A stretch of DNA of 64,000 nt from CAUPWF01 sp964367685 (GTDB lineage Bacteria > Bacillota > Clostridia > Lachnospirales > Lachnospiraceae). Position 1 is the first letter of the stretch. Each line of letters begins with the position of its first letter. Location: the NCBI GenBank assembly GCA_964367685.1, contig CAYIYM010000005.1:44078-108077 (forward strand). The letters are read 5' to 3'. Position numbers and translations under genes: made by a program. This document shows, in pieces, positions 32,670 to 41,789 of this stretch. The notes beneath the pieces are model-generated. The model was not told where the DNA came from, made no database searches, and saw nothing but the letters and a program-made list of their open reading frames with translations.

Positions 32670-32688
32670 TTATATCCCCTCACTAATC

Positions 32689-33318
32689 TTATAGTAACTC
32701 ATACTTCTTAATATACTCAATAATTAACTCTGCGGTCTTTTTCATACCTAATTTAGAACTATCTATTGATAAATCATAACTACTAGCATCACCCCATTTT
32801 TTATTTGAAAAATAATTGTAATAAGATGCTCTACGTTTATCAGACTTCATGATCATGTCTTTGGCTTTATTGTAGCTAACTTTATAATTTTTTTCTGTTG
32901 CAGCAATTCTAGCTTCTAATGGCGCATGGATAAAAATTCGAAAAACATTATCATATTCCTCAAGCGCATAGTCTGCACATCGACCAATTAAAATACATGA
33001 CTCTTCATCAGCTATTTTTTTGATAGCATTATATTGAGCAAGAAAAACCTTGTGATTAAGTGGCATATCTGCAAATGAATTCGATGAGTAATTCATCGAA
33101 TATGTATCCATAACTAATGAATAAAGAAAGCTACTTGTTGGTTTTTCATCATGTTTTTCAAAGAATTGCTCACTCAGTCCACTATCTTCTGCTGCAACTT
33201 TCAGCATTTCCTTATCATATACCTTAATCCCTAACTCCTCTGCAATGTAATTACTTATATTAAAGCCACCACTTCCGAATTGTCTTCCTATAGTTATTAC
33301 AATTTTTTTCTTATTCAT
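32689..33318 (-). CDS. Cytidylate kinase-like P-loop protein
   Basis: 209 residues of the cytidylate kinase-like family. The N terminus ITIGRQFGSGGFNI resembles a modified P-loop, lacking the GxxGxGK consensus of true CMP kinases. Conserved segments include CILIGRCADYAL and FIHAPLEARI, followed by a helical part (YKVSYNKAKDMIMKSDKRRASYYNYFSNKKWGD). Proteins of this family are common in clostridia and have no proven substrate. AAGGAG precedes the ATG; dtd follows 19 bp downstream. Confidence 0.9.
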   Translation of the reverse strand: MNKKKIVITIGRQFGSGGFNISNYIAEELGIKVYDKEMLKVAAEDSGLSEQFFEKHDEKPTSSFLYSLVMDTYSMNYSSNSFADMPLNHKVFLAQYNAIKKIADEESCILIGRCADYALEEYDNVFRIFIHAPLEARIAATEKNYKVSYNKAKDMIMKSDKRRASYYNYFSNKKWGDASSYDLSIDSSKLGMKKTAELIIEYIKKYELL

Positions 33319-33379
33319 AATTTCATTTCTCCTTTAGTATAAAATTTTAATTTTAATAATCTGAAATTCATATGTAAAA

Positions 33380-34288
33380 TTATGTTAGTTTCCTAAGTAG
33401 TTCTTCAAAATAATTAGGTAGTGGTGCTTCAAAAATCATATATTCATTTGAACTAGGATGTTCAAATCCCAATGTTTTTGCATGCAATGTTTGACCTTGT
33501 AATTTGAATTTACTTTTGGTATTACAGTATACTTCATCGCCTAGTAATGGATGATTAATACTTGCCATATGGACGCGTATTTGATGTGTTCGTCCTGTTT
33601 CTAACTCGCATTCAATATAGGTGAAGTTAGAGAATCGTTGCAATACTTTATAATGTGTTTTTGCAGGTTTTCCATTTTTTTCATTTATACACATTTTTTT
33701 ACGATCAATAGGATGACGACCTATAGGACCTTCAATTGTGCCCTCATCTGCCTTTATTACCCCGTGTACAATTGCATGATACTTACGTGTTATATTGTGT
33801 TCCTTTAACAAATCAGAAAGGAATTGGTGGGACTTGTCATTTTTACATATTACTAATGAACCTGTTGTATCTTTATCAATACGATGTACAATACCAGGGC
33901 GCATAATACCATTAATTCCAGATAGACTTTCGTTACAATGATGCATGATAGCATTAACAAGTGTTCCAGTATAATGTCCCGGTGCAGGATGCACTACCAT
34001 GTTTTTAGGCTTATTTACAATTAGTATGTCACTGTCTTCATATAACACATCTATTGGAATATCTTCAGCAAGTATATCTAATTCTACAGGATCTGGAACA
34101 ATACATTCGACAACATCAGATGCCTTTACTTTATAATTTGTTTTTACAATCTCACCATTCACAGAAACACCGTGATCTTTAATTATTTTTTGAAAAAAAG
34201 ATCTCGATGTTTCCGGAGTTTTAAGTTGTAAAAACTTGTCTATTCTATTTTCTTCATTTTCTGAAACGATAAACCTTGTAATATTCAC
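33380..34288 (-). CDS. rluD: Pseudouridine synthase, RluD type
   Basis: 302 residues. An S4 domain (NRIDKFLQLKTPETSRSFFQKIIKDHGVSVNG) precedes the catalytic domain with HRIDKDTTGSLVICKN, the Asp being catalytic, and ETGRTHQIRVHMASINHPLLGD. RluD isomerises uridines in helix 69 of 23S rRNA. The lspA-rluD pair (here 9 bp apart) is conserved across Firmicutes. The start is GTG 34288 with AGGAG upstream. Confidence 0.95.
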   Translation of the reverse strand: MNITRFIVSENEENRIDKFLQLKTPETSRSFFQKIIKDHGVSVNGEIVKTNYKVKASDVVECIVPDPVELDILAEDIPIDVLYEDSDILIVNKPKNMVVHPAPGHYTGTLVNAIMHHCNESLSGINGIMRPGIVHRIDKDTTGSLVICKNDKSHQFLSDLLKEHNITRKYHAIVHGVIKADEGTIEGPIGRHPIDRKKMCINEKNGKPAKTHYKVLQRFSNFTYIECELETGRTHQIRVHMASINHPLLGDEVYCNTKSKFKLQGQTLHAKTLGFEHPSSNEYMIFEAPLPNYFEELLRKLT

Positions 34289-34297
34289 ATTTCACTC

Positions 34298-34810
34298 CTA
34301 TTTCTTCCATAATTTAATGTCATTAAGATCCTCTTCTTTGTAATAAAAAAGGATAGCAACTCCAAATACAGCGACTGTAACAGTACAATAAATATCAGCA
34401 ATATTGAAAATCGGAAAATCAATTAATTCAAAATAAAAAAAATCAATCACGTAATTTAATCTTGCTCGATCTAATAAATTGCCAATTGCACCTGCAATTA
34501 TTACGACTGTACATATACGTATCAGCAAAAAATGTTTAATACGAGGTATGCACATGTAAATATAACTCAATATTACAATAATAATTGGAGTCGAAATCAG
34601 GAAAAAAGTTTGTTGCCCCTGTAACATACCAAATGCAGCACCTCTATTTTCTAAATATTCCAATTTAAATACACCAGAAATTATATCAATTCCATCTGTG
34701 CCTTTTAGATGAAGCACTGCTAAATACTTTGTATATTGATCAATTGCAACTAATATTATAATACTAAAAATTGCAATAATTATATGTTTAAAACTTTGCT
34801 TATTCTCCAT
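34298..34810 (-). CDS. lspA: Lipoprotein signal peptidase
   Basis: 170 residues with four membrane helices. The two catalytic aspartates are visible: D114 in GNLLDRARLNYVIDF and D139 in FNIADI. The N-terminal DQYTK motif and ENRGAAFGML are also typical. It cleaves prolipoproteins ahead of the lipidated cysteine; the DacA-like protein encoded at 39271-40272 is a likely substrate. AGGAG precedes the ATG. Confidence 0.97.
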   Translation of the reverse strand: MENKQSFKHIIIAIFSIIILVAIDQYTKYLAVLHLKGTDGIDIISGVFKLEYLENRGAAFGMLQGQQTFFLISTPIIIVILSYIYMCIPRIKHFLLIRICTVVIIAGAIGNLLDRARLNYVIDFFYFELIDFPIFNIADIYCTVTVAVFGVAILFYYKEEDLNDIKLWKK

Positions 34811-34818
34811 ATATTCTC

Positions 34819-35574
34819 CTATATAAACTTATTAATAGTAATGTAAAACTTATCTTTTTTTGTTTTGGTGATGACACCTTTGTATTGAAATTTACCAACT
34901 CCTCTAACTGAAATGATATCATCATCACATAATTTACAAGCATTTGTTGTCGTTATTTTCCCATTTACAAATACCTTGCCACCTTCAATATAGCGTATTA
35001 ATTTGCTCCTAGATTCTTTTAAAACTAGAGCCAATACGCTATCTAAACGAATGGATGAAATAGTCCCTTTTACTTCTTGAAAAGCTGGCATATAATCGTC
35101 ACAATCTTCATGAATTTCTAATACTTCTACAAAGGTTTGCTTAATAGATGTTAATTGGTCTTGAATAAATAAGCTTATCTTATCATCAACAAAAACAATG
35201 GCACTATCTTCTTGTACTAGAATATCACCTACAACGCTACGGTCAATGCCTAAGCTTAATAGCGAACCTAAAAAATCCCTGTGATTAAGTGTCTGTGAAA
35301 ATTTAGTCGCTTTAGGTTTAATCGATAAGGCAGTGATAGGATAAACATTTTCATAACAAATAGCATCAGGGATAAAAGATATCATCTGACGCTCTGCTTG
35401 TCGAAATCCACCGTAAAATTCGTATTTTGTAAACAATTCATTTTTCGGTATATTATGGAAAATATTCAATTCATTCAAATTTAAAAAGCTTGTATAAGTA
35501 ATAATATTACGTTCAAAAGCTATTGAAGATAATTCAATCAATCTCTTACGTAATAATTCTTCTTGCTTATTCAT
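34819..35574 (-). CDS. ylmH: YlmH-like S4 RNA-binding protein
   Basis: 251 residues. The N-terminal two thirds contain the YlmH segment FYGGFRQAERQMISFIPD, and the S4 domain is near the C terminus (LDSVLALVLKESRSKLIRYIEGGKVFVNG). YlmH sits in the division cluster of most Gram-positives; recent work ties it to rescue of stalled 50S-nascent-chain complexes. It begins 2 bp after the SepF stop, with no strong ribosome binding site, so coupling is likely. The usual neighbours ylmG and divIVA are missing. Confidence 0.93.
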   Translation of the reverse strand: MNKQEELLRKRLIELSSIAFERNIITYTSFLNLNELNIFHNIPKNELFTKYEFYGGFRQAERQMISFIPDAICYENVYPITALSIKPKATKFSQTLNHRDFLGSLLSLGIDRSVVGDILVQEDSAIVFVDDKISLFIQDQLTSIKQTFVEVLEIHEDCDDYMPAFQEVKGTISSIRLDSVLALVLKESRSKLIRYIEGGKVFVNGKITTTNACKLCDDDIISVRGVGKFQYKGVITKTKKDKFYITINKFI

Positions 35575-35576
35575 GA

Positions 35577-36143
35577 TTAGAAACGATTTCTAATTGATGA
35601 AGCATCAAAAGAATTACCAAGGATATCTTGTAAATCTCCAGAAATATCAACATTATCAGGAGTTACCAAGAAGATATAATTAGAAATTTTTCTTAGGTTA
35701 CCTTTCATTGCATATGTCGCACCAGATGTAAAATCAATAATACGTTGTGCTAATTCAAGATCCATACCCTCAAGATTTAGAATAACTGTTCTGCTATCTA
35801 ATAGTGTTTCACATATTTCTCTTCCATCTTCAATCGATGTAGGTTTGATTACGCAAACTCCCATTCCTGAACCACTTGGTTTAGAAGGGCTTCTCATTGG
35901 TGTAACTTTATTTGATATTGTAGTTTTTGGTTTCGAAAATTTCTGACTTACAGGTTGATCATCAAATTCATCGTCAAATTCATCATATCTGCTGTTGCTT
36001 TTTTTATTGTTGAAAAAGCTGTTTTTCTTTGAAGGCTTATCATTAAATTCTTCGTCTTCATACTCATAGTCATCTACTTCATAGTCAAACTCATCATCAT
36101 CACTCAACTTCATTAAATCTAAAAATTTATCTAAAACACCCAT
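35577..36143 (-). CDS. sepF: Cell division protein SepF
   Basis: 188 residues. An N-terminal amphipathic helix for membrane binding (MGVLDKFLDLMKLS) leads into an acidic, disordered linker (EDEEFNDK...DEFDDEFDD), then the SepF core (VCVIKPTSIEDGREICETLLDSRTVILNLEGMDLELAQRIIDF). SepF anchors FtsZ to the membrane. ATG 36143 is chosen because GGAG lies 9 bases upstream; a TTG at 36158 would add five residues and lacks a site. Confidence 0.95.
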   Translation of the reverse strand: MGVLDKFLDLMKLSDDDEFDYEVDDYEYEDEEFNDKPSKKNSFFNNKKSNSRYDEFDDEFDDQPVSQKFSKPKTTISNKVTPMRSPSKPSGSGMGVCVIKPTSIEDGREICETLLDSRTVILNLEGMDLELAQRIIDFTSGATYAMKGNLRKISNYIFLVTPDNVDISGDLQDILGNSFDASSIRNRF

Positions 36144-36164
36144 ATTTATATACTCCAATCATTT

Positions 36165-36857
36165 CTATATATTATATTTCCTTGCGCCGAAAATACTTGT
36201 GCCAACACGAACAATCGTTGATCCTTCTTCGATTGCTACTAGATAATCATTTGACATACCCATTGACAAGACGCTCATATTAACATTATCAATGTTTTTG
36301 CCTCTAATGTCAATAAATAATTTTCTCATTTGTGTAAAAAAGTGTCTATTTTCATTAGAATTTGAAACAAATGGTGGAATTGCCATCAATCCAACTAATG
36401 TTACATGTTCTAAACTTGAAAAGCGAACTAAATACTCTTCTAACTCGTCAGGTGCAATTCCGAATTTGGACTCTTCTCCTGCTATGTTAATTTGTAATAA
36501 TACAGGAATGTGCAATCCTTTTTTCTTTGCTTCTGCTTCTATGACATTGAGTAGTTTTATTGAATCAACAGAATGAATCATTGTTACCTTATCTATAATT
36601 TGTCTCACTTTATTTGTTTGAAGATGGCCTATTAAATGCCATTTAATATCTGCTGGTAATAAGGGTTGTTTGTTTAATAATTCCTGCACTTTATTTTCAC
36701 CAAAATGACGAACCCCTATATCATATAATTGCTGCAAAGATTCCACTGGCTGTGTTTTGCTCACCACCAATAAAGTTATGTCATCATGAGATATCTTATT
36801 TAAATCACAACATTCATTTATAGTTGAGCGTATTTGCTCATAATTATCAGTTAACAT
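36165..36857 (-). CDS. PLP homeostasis protein, YggS/PROSC family
   Basis: 230 residues. The PLP-binding lysine is in LLVVSKTQPVESL, and HFGENKVQEL, WHLIGHLQTNK and SMGMSNDYLVAIEEGSTIVRVGTSIFG are all diagnostic. The family binds pyridoxal phosphate without known catalysis and balances vitamin B6 and amino acid pools. In Gram-positives it sits next to sepF (as ylmE), as here. AGGAGG precedes the ATG. Confidence 0.96.
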   Translation of the reverse strand: MLTDNYEQIRSTINECCDLNKISHDDITLLVVSKTQPVESLQQLYDIGVRHFGENKVQELLNKQPLLPADIKWHLIGHLQTNKVRQIIDKVTMIHSVDSIKLLNVIEAEAKKKGLHIPVLLQINIAGEESKFGIAPDELEEYLVRFSSLEHVTLVGLMAIPPFVSNSNENRHFFTQMRKLFIDIRGKNIDNVNMSVLSMGMSNDYLVAIEEGSTIVRVGTSIFGARKYNI

Positions 36858-36868
36858 TATATCCTCCT

Positions 36869-38254
36869 TTAGAAGACAATATCGCCCTCTTCTACCACTG
36901 CACCATCTAGAGCTATATGATCATAATTTGAAATGTCCCAGGTTGTATTACTACTAATTATGTAGTATTCTTCGCTTGAAGTCAAAATCTCAACACATTT
37001 AAATTCCGCATAACCCTTGTTAATATTATAAATTCCATCCATCATTTTTTTCTCAATAAGAACTACATTTTTCTGTAATTTTGAACTATATACTTTCATG
37101 TTTCCTTCTAGTACAGCAGGATCAATGTATGCAAATTCATCTGTTTGAAGAAATATTTCAGGCGTAATTAATTGATGCTCGCCATTTTTCTGTTCTTGTA
37201 GTAAACCAGCTGTATCTGGTTGAAATAATTCAATTGGTACTTCTAATAATTCTTTTTGAATAACAGATGTAATAGGTACTTTATATCCTTCTAGATTCTC
37301 AATAATTAATTCAATGTCTAAAAATCTATCTTCTGCATATCGAATAACGCCTGAATCAAAAGATAAAATACCAAAATATTCTGCTCCTTTTTTTTCAATG
37401 GAGAATCCAGCTGTCATTAATTTATCATCTTTTAAAAATTTTACATCTACATACTCTAGTTCACTATATTCTTTCGATTGCTCTTCAGACAAATTGATTA
37501 CAATAGACCATTCCTCGCTTTGAACTATCTTACCGATTGGTGCATTTCCATTGGTTTTTGCACCAGATTCTAAATTTGTAACCTCATAATTATCCTTGTC
37601 AAAAGAATCTTTATCCACTTGATTGAGTTGTAACATCTCATATCCATCTGTGGTATAACTAAATATTCCAGCCATATCACTATTTACAACTTCATAATTC
37701 TGATTCGAATTCTGAATATATGTATCTAACATAAGTTTTTGATCCGTATTATCAAGTTCATCCATAATGGAATTCAAATCACTTTTTAATGAATAAATAG
37801 CATCATAGTTAGATTCACTATAGGCACTGTTGAAGGCCTGTAATTGTAACTGAATTTCTCTTTTTTCGGCATTACCTAATTTTACTTCTTGATCAGTCTC
37901 AGTACTCTCAGTATTAATATTCTCAGTATCTAATATGGTATATAGATTGGATCCAACTGTGACTCTGGATTCATCTTGTGGGTAATAATGAATATATCCG
38001 GATGAATCACTTAGAATCACTGATTCATCTCTTAAAATCAAACCATTAAATGCACTGTCCTTAAGAATGGAACCTTTTCTTACTTCATAAATTTTAATAT
38101 TAGGAGTGAGTAAATACATAACGACTGATGCCAGTAAATATATAAATACAATACCAAAAATAACGACTCCCAAATTCATTTCAAGTCGATTTCTATATTT
38201 ATTTATATGAACTAATTTACTTTTGTTCGATTTCTTTTTATTCGACTTCTTCAT
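36869..38254 (-). CDS. HlyD-like single-pass membrane protein in the division cluster
   Basis: 461 residues. A lysine-rich cytoplasmic N terminus (MKKSNKKKSNKSK) is followed by one membrane helix (~residues 27-48) and a large outer region. Its start (IKIYEVRKGSILKDSAFNGLILRDESVI, then SGYIHYYPQDESRVTVGSNLYTI) resembles the barrel-sandwich part of HlyD/MFP adaptors. A helical segment (~110-170) lies between the barrel halves. No ABC transporter or outer-membrane partner is encoded nearby. ATG 38254 follows AAAGGAG; an in-frame ATG at 38290 would overlap the preceding gene. Similar genes beside yggS-sepF occur in clostridia, as far as I recall. Confidence 0.87.
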   Translation of the reverse strand: MKKSNKKKSNKSKLVHINKYRNRLEMNLGVVIFGIVFIYLLASVVMYLLTPNIKIYEVRKGSILKDSAFNGLILRDESVILSDSSGYIHYYPQDESRVTVGSNLYTILDTENINTESTETDQEVKLGNAEKREIQLQLQAFNSAYSESNYDAIYSLKSDLNSIMDELDNTDQKLMLDTYIQNSNQNYEVVNSDMAGIFSYTTDGYEMLQLNQVDKDSFDKDNYEVTNLESGAKTNGNAPIGKIVQSEEWSIVINLSEEQSKEYSELEYVDVKFLKDDKLMTAGFSIEKKGAEYFGILSFDSGVIRYAEDRFLDIELIIENLEGYKVPITSVIQKELLEVPIELFQPDTAGLLQEQKNGEHQLITPEIFLQTDEFAYIDPAVLEGNMKVYSSKLQKNVVLIEKKMMDGIYNINKGYAEFKCVEILTSSEEYYIISSNTTWDISNYDHIALDGAVVEEGDIVF

Positions 38255-38264
38255 TGGTTCTCCT

Positions 38265-39200
38265 TTATAATTTACGTAATGCACTTCCATTCAAATAATT
38301 AAATAATTGCCCCTGATAACGCTCTTCTTGCTCCATCTTCTCTAGGAACTCATCTTGTAGCTTCCACCAGCTCATACCCCAATTGGAGAAGAACATATCA
38401 TCTTTTGGTATTCTACTAAATAATCGTTCTACAATCATCGTATCAGAAATATACTGTAAAAAAATTGCAAGTCTCTCCAAATATTCATCTTTTGAGCAAA
38501 TTGATATTAGCCCACTTTCATATTCATTAGCCATTGTTGAATGTTTTGCAATATACAAGGAATGTAGCTTCACAATATCACTTTTCATAACTGAAACAAG
38601 TTTTGCAGTTTCTATTGTATCTGATATAGAGTCATAAGGCAAGTTCAGAATCACGTGTGTGCATGTAGTAAATGAATAAGATCGGATCATTTGCATTGCA
38701 TCTATATACTCCACAATTCCATGTCCTCTATTTATTTTTCTTAATGTTTCATTATTCCCACTTTGTAAGCCAAGTTCTATTGTAATGGAAATGCTATATT
38801 TTTTCGATACTTTATCTAGTACCTCTAGATACGATGTATGTATACAATCTGGTCGAGTTGAAATAGAAATTTCAACGATATCATCTACCTGTGCCGCCTC
38901 ATGTATATATGCCTCAAATAACTCGATAGGCATAAATGTATTTGTATAGTTTTGAAAATAGGCAATAAATTTATTGGCGCCATATCTTTTTCCAATATAT
39001 TCTTTTGTTCGCAACAATTGATTTGTAACTGAGTTGTCTGCGCTCATAGATTCAAATCCAGTGCCGACTTCTGCGCAAAAGTTACATCCCTTCGCATCAA
39101 TACGATTAGGACATGTGATTGGTAAATTAATTGGTAACTTATATACTTTCTCGCCATATTTTTCTTTTAGGTATTCTGAGTATTTATTATAAATAAACAT
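38265..39200 (-). CDS. TIGR01212 family radical SAM protein (YhcC-like)
   Basis: 311 residues. The start MFIYNKYSEYLKEKYGEKVYKLPINLPITCPNR is the family hallmark, and the cluster cysteines lie in CPNRIDAKGCNFCAE. Further conserved parts are YFQNYTNTFMP, IELGLQSGNNETLRKINRGH and HVILNLPYD. The reaction is unknown. ATG 39200 is chosen since AAGGAGAG lies just upstream; the frame extends to 39251 without a better start. Confidence 0.94.
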   Translation of the reverse strand: MFIYNKYSEYLKEKYGEKVYKLPINLPITCPNRIDAKGCNFCAEVGTGFESMSADNSVTNQLLRTKEYIGKRYGANKFIAYFQNYTNTFMPIELFEAYIHEAAQVDDIVEISISTRPDCIHTSYLEVLDKVSKKYSISITIELGLQSGNNETLRKINRGHGIVEYIDAMQMIRSYSFTTCTHVILNLPYDSISDTIETAKLVSVMKSDIVKLHSLYIAKHSTMANEYESGLISICSKDEYLERLAIFLQYISDTMIVERLFSRIPKDDMFFSNWGMSWWKLQDEFLEKMEQEERYQGQLFNYLNGSALRKL

Positions 39201-39237
39201 AGCTCTCCTTATAGTTTGATTGAACCATATATTAGTT

Positions 39238-39266
39238 AAGGGTATCTCCAATTGGAAATACCCTTA
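39238..39266 (-). terminator. Hairpin after the DacA-like gene (weak terminator)
   Basis: AAGGGTAT...ATACCCTT stem around a self-complementary centre (CCAATTGG). The T-run in the - direction is poor, so termination is uncertain. Confidence 0.45.
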
Positions 39267-39270
39267 GTAG

Positions 39271-40272
39271 TTATTCTGTTGGTATAGCTTCAATTAAATT
39301 GGTCATCTCATTATATAGTACGGTAGCATTTTGTGCACCTAATATAATTGAAATGTATTCATTATTATTTGCATCTCTTTCCAATAAAACCAAACAATTT
39401 CTTGCTAGTGATGTATAACCAGTTTTTCCACCAACAATTTCTACATTATCGGGTGATTCAACAATCCCTTTTTTATATTGATTAGTTACAAACCAAGTGA
39501 CTTCTTCAGCGTCCCCATTATCCTTTGTGATAGTTGCGGCATATTTCTCTGCTGCAATCAGTTCTTTGAACCTTTCATCTTTTAATGCTTCATTAAAAAT
39601 CAAATACAGATCATAGGCTGTTGTATAGTGGTCATCGTCATGATACCCATGTGGATTTTGAAAATTACTTTGAGTTGCTCCAATCCTATATGCTTCTTCA
39701 TTCATCAATTCAACAAAAGCTTCTACAGATCCTGAAATATGTTCAGCAATTACAACTCCATTATCATTACCAGATTTTACTACTAATCCAGCAATTAAAT
39801 CATACAGTGTAAGTTGATCACCTTCTTCTAATCCACAAATAGAAGAGTCTGCTGGAATCGTATTAACGATGTCACTTACCGTAACAACATCATCTAAATT
39901 TCCATTTTGCAGTGCAACATAGGCAGTAATGATTTTAGTTGTGCTAGCTGGATATAGTTTTTCAAACACTTCATCACCAAAATATTGCTCATTGTCAGTT
40001 ATATTAAAGAGACTTCCAGCGTAATAAAGTTTATCATTTTTTGGAATGTCTGTAGTTGTTACATCAACTTCATAATCTGTCAATGCCTTGTCGTTATCTG
40101 CCACCACTAAGTTAGTTGCAAATAAATCACCCTCATGGTAAACATTATTAAATTCCTTCGTTTCATACTCATACATTTCTTCAATTGCCTTTTCACTAGA
40201 ACACCCACTAATTAATGTAATAATACCCAGGGAAACTAATGTTAAATATAATTTTTTACTTATACATTTCAC
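39271..40272 (-). CDS. D-alanyl-D-alanine carboxypeptidase (DacA/DacF type), predicted lipoprotein
   Basis: 333 residues. The signal peptide ends in the lipobox LISGC with Cys24, so it should be lipidated rather than simply secreted. The active-site motifs are S110-T-T-K113, S167-G-N169 and K283-T-G. It trims the terminal D-Ala from peptidoglycan stem peptides. The C-terminal beta domain of classical PBP5 enzymes is not present. The start is GTG 40272, inside the end of mgsA (17-bp overlap). It is the last gene of the mre-rodA operon. Confidence 0.93.
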   Translation of the reverse strand: MKCISKKLYLTLVSLGIITLISGCSSEKAIEEMYEYETKEFNNVYHEGDLFATNLVVADNDKALTDYEVDVTTTDIPKNDKLYYAGSLFNITDNEQYFGDEVFEKLYPASTTKIITAYVALQNGNLDDVVTVSDIVNTIPADSSICGLEEGDQLTLYDLIAGLVVKSGNDNGVVIAEHISGSVEAFVELMNEEAYRIGATQSNFQNPHGYHDDDHYTTAYDLYLIFNEALKDERFKELIAAEKYAATITKDNGDAEEVTWFVTNQYKKGIVESPDNVEIVGGKTGYTSLARNCLVLLERDANNNEYISIILGAQNATVLYNEMTNLIEAIPTE

Positions 40273-40651
40273 GCCACTCTAAATCTCCTCTATCAATTGC
40301 TAATACTAATAATTCAGCTGTGGCTACATTTGTAGCCATCGGTATATTATAGGTGTCACATAATCTAACAATGTCATTGACATCAGGCTCATGAGACTTT
40401 GGTTTAATTGGGTCTCTTAAAAAGATCAATGCATCTATATCATTACATTCTATTTGTGCTCCGAGTTGTTGATTCCCACCTAATGGCCCTGCTAAATATT
40501 TATGTACATTCAAATTAGTTACTTCTTCGATTAAACGCCCTGTTGTACCAGTGGCATACAAATTATGTTTGCACAAAATACCGCGGTATGCAATACAAAA
40601 ATTTTGAATTAACTTCTTTTTTGCATCATGTGCTACAAATCCAATATTCAT
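40256..40651 (-). CDS. mgsA: Methylglyoxal synthase
   Basis: 131 residues. It begins MNIGFVAHDAKKK and has the phosphate-binding TGTTGRLI, the GPLGGNQQLGAQI loop and FLRDPI holding the catalytic aspartate, then NVATAE. It converts dihydroxyacetone phosphate to methylglyoxal, an overflow route of glycolysis. Its position directly after rodA is a conserved clostridial arrangement with no clear functional reason. GGAGAG precedes the ATG. Confidence 0.96.
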   Translation of the reverse strand: MNIGFVAHDAKKKLIQNFCIAYRGILCKHNLYATGTTGRLIEEVTNLNVHKYLAGPLGGNQQLGAQIECNDIDALIFLRDPIKPKSHEPDVNDIVRLCDTYNIPMATNVATAELLVLAIDRGDLEWREMYK

Positions 40652-40663
40652 ACTATTCTCTCC

Positions 40664-41779
40664 TTATTGATATTTTTTCTGCTGTAGTCCTATGTTTAGA
40701 ACAATTCCTATACTTATAAGCATACTCACTAAAGATGATAATCCATAGCTCACAAATGGTAAAGGAATTCCCGTATTCGGTAGTAAAGCAGTTGCAACAC
40801 CCATATTTATAAAGGATTGAATTGCTATTTGCGATGCAACGCCATAGCAAATCAACTTACCTGCAAAAATTTGGGTACGCACTCCTATCATTATACATTG
40901 CATTATGATTAAAAACAAGGCAATAATAATAGCAATTGCGCCTTTAAACCCTAATTCTTCACCAATAATCGCAAAAATGAAGTCTGTTTGCGGTTCTACA
41001 ATGAAATTTCCATTTTTTAACGAAGTTGTAGTATTATTATTTAACCCTTTTCCATCTAATTGACCAGAACCAATAGCGATTTTAGAATTTATTTGTTGAT
41101 ATGCTGCATCATCCACATAATCTTCTGGTTGCAACCATGCAAGAACTCTGGTTTGCTGATAATCACGCAATAGTATTTGATTTGGCAAGGTTACATAAAA
41201 AAGTAAAGCTGCTATAGTTGGTATTGCTATTAGAAGGATCATTCCAATGGTTTTATATGGTAACCCAGACATGAAAATCAAAATAATAAATACAGCAGTA
41301 ATACTAAGTGTTGTCGACAAATCAGGTTGAGCAAGGATAAGAAGCGCTGGTATTGCAAATAAACCTACAGCTGTAGCAATAATTTTCCAATTATTAATAC
41401 GATCCTGATTATCCATAAAGAATTTAGCAAAAAAGAGAATTAACATGATTTTCACTAATTCCGAAGGTTGGAATTCTATGATATATAGATTAATCCATCT
41501 TTGTGCCCCATTATTGGTTACACCAAAAAAATGAGCCCAAAGTAATATTACAATAGCACCGCTATATATAAGCCATTGTAGTTTGATTATCCATTTATAA
41601 TCAATCAAAGATACAATAAACATTGCCACAAATCCAATTACAAATCCAAGAAGTTGACGGGATTGTAGTGATTCTTGTGCACTGCCTACAATCATCACAC
41701 TAAAAATAGCAACTCCAATTAGTGTCAAGACTAATAACCATTTGTAATTTTTAAAATTATATTTTTTAAGATATCTCAC
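40664..41779 (-). CDS. rodA: SEDS glycosyltransferase RodA
   Basis: 371 residues with about ten membrane helices. The catalytic Asp266 is in PQTDFIFAIIGEELGF, and the signature reads NTGIPLPFVSYGLSS. RodA builds glycan strands for cell elongation with PBP2, encoded two genes upstream in the same operon. The start is GTG 41779 with AGGAGAAG upstream, 10 bp after minD. It is much shorter in its tail than the FtsW-like SEDS protein at 2043-3482. Confidence 0.96.
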   Translation of the reverse strand: MRYLKKYNFKNYKWLLVLTLIGVAIFSVMIVGSAQESLQSRQLLGFVIGFVAMFIVSLIDYKWIIKLQWLIYSGAIVILLWAHFFGVTNNGAQRWINLYIIEFQPSELVKIMLILFFAKFFMDNQDRINNWKIIATAVGLFAIPALLILAQPDLSTTLSITAVFIILIFMSGLPYKTIGMILLIAIPTIAALLFYVTLPNQILLRDYQQTRVLAWLQPEDYVDDAAYQQINSKIAIGSGQLDGKGLNNNTTTSLKNGNFIVEPQTDFIFAIIGEELGFKGAIAIIIALFLIIMQCIMIGVRTQIFAGKLICYGVASQIAIQSFINMGVATALLPNTGIPLPFVSYGLSSLVSMLISIGIVLNIGLQQKKYQ

Positions 41780-41789
41780 TATTCTTCTC

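Noticed and set aside
32200..32694. 164-codon + strand open frame across the dtd region
   Set aside because: It is the antisense shadow of dtd, which has complete family motifs, a ribosome binding site and normal length.
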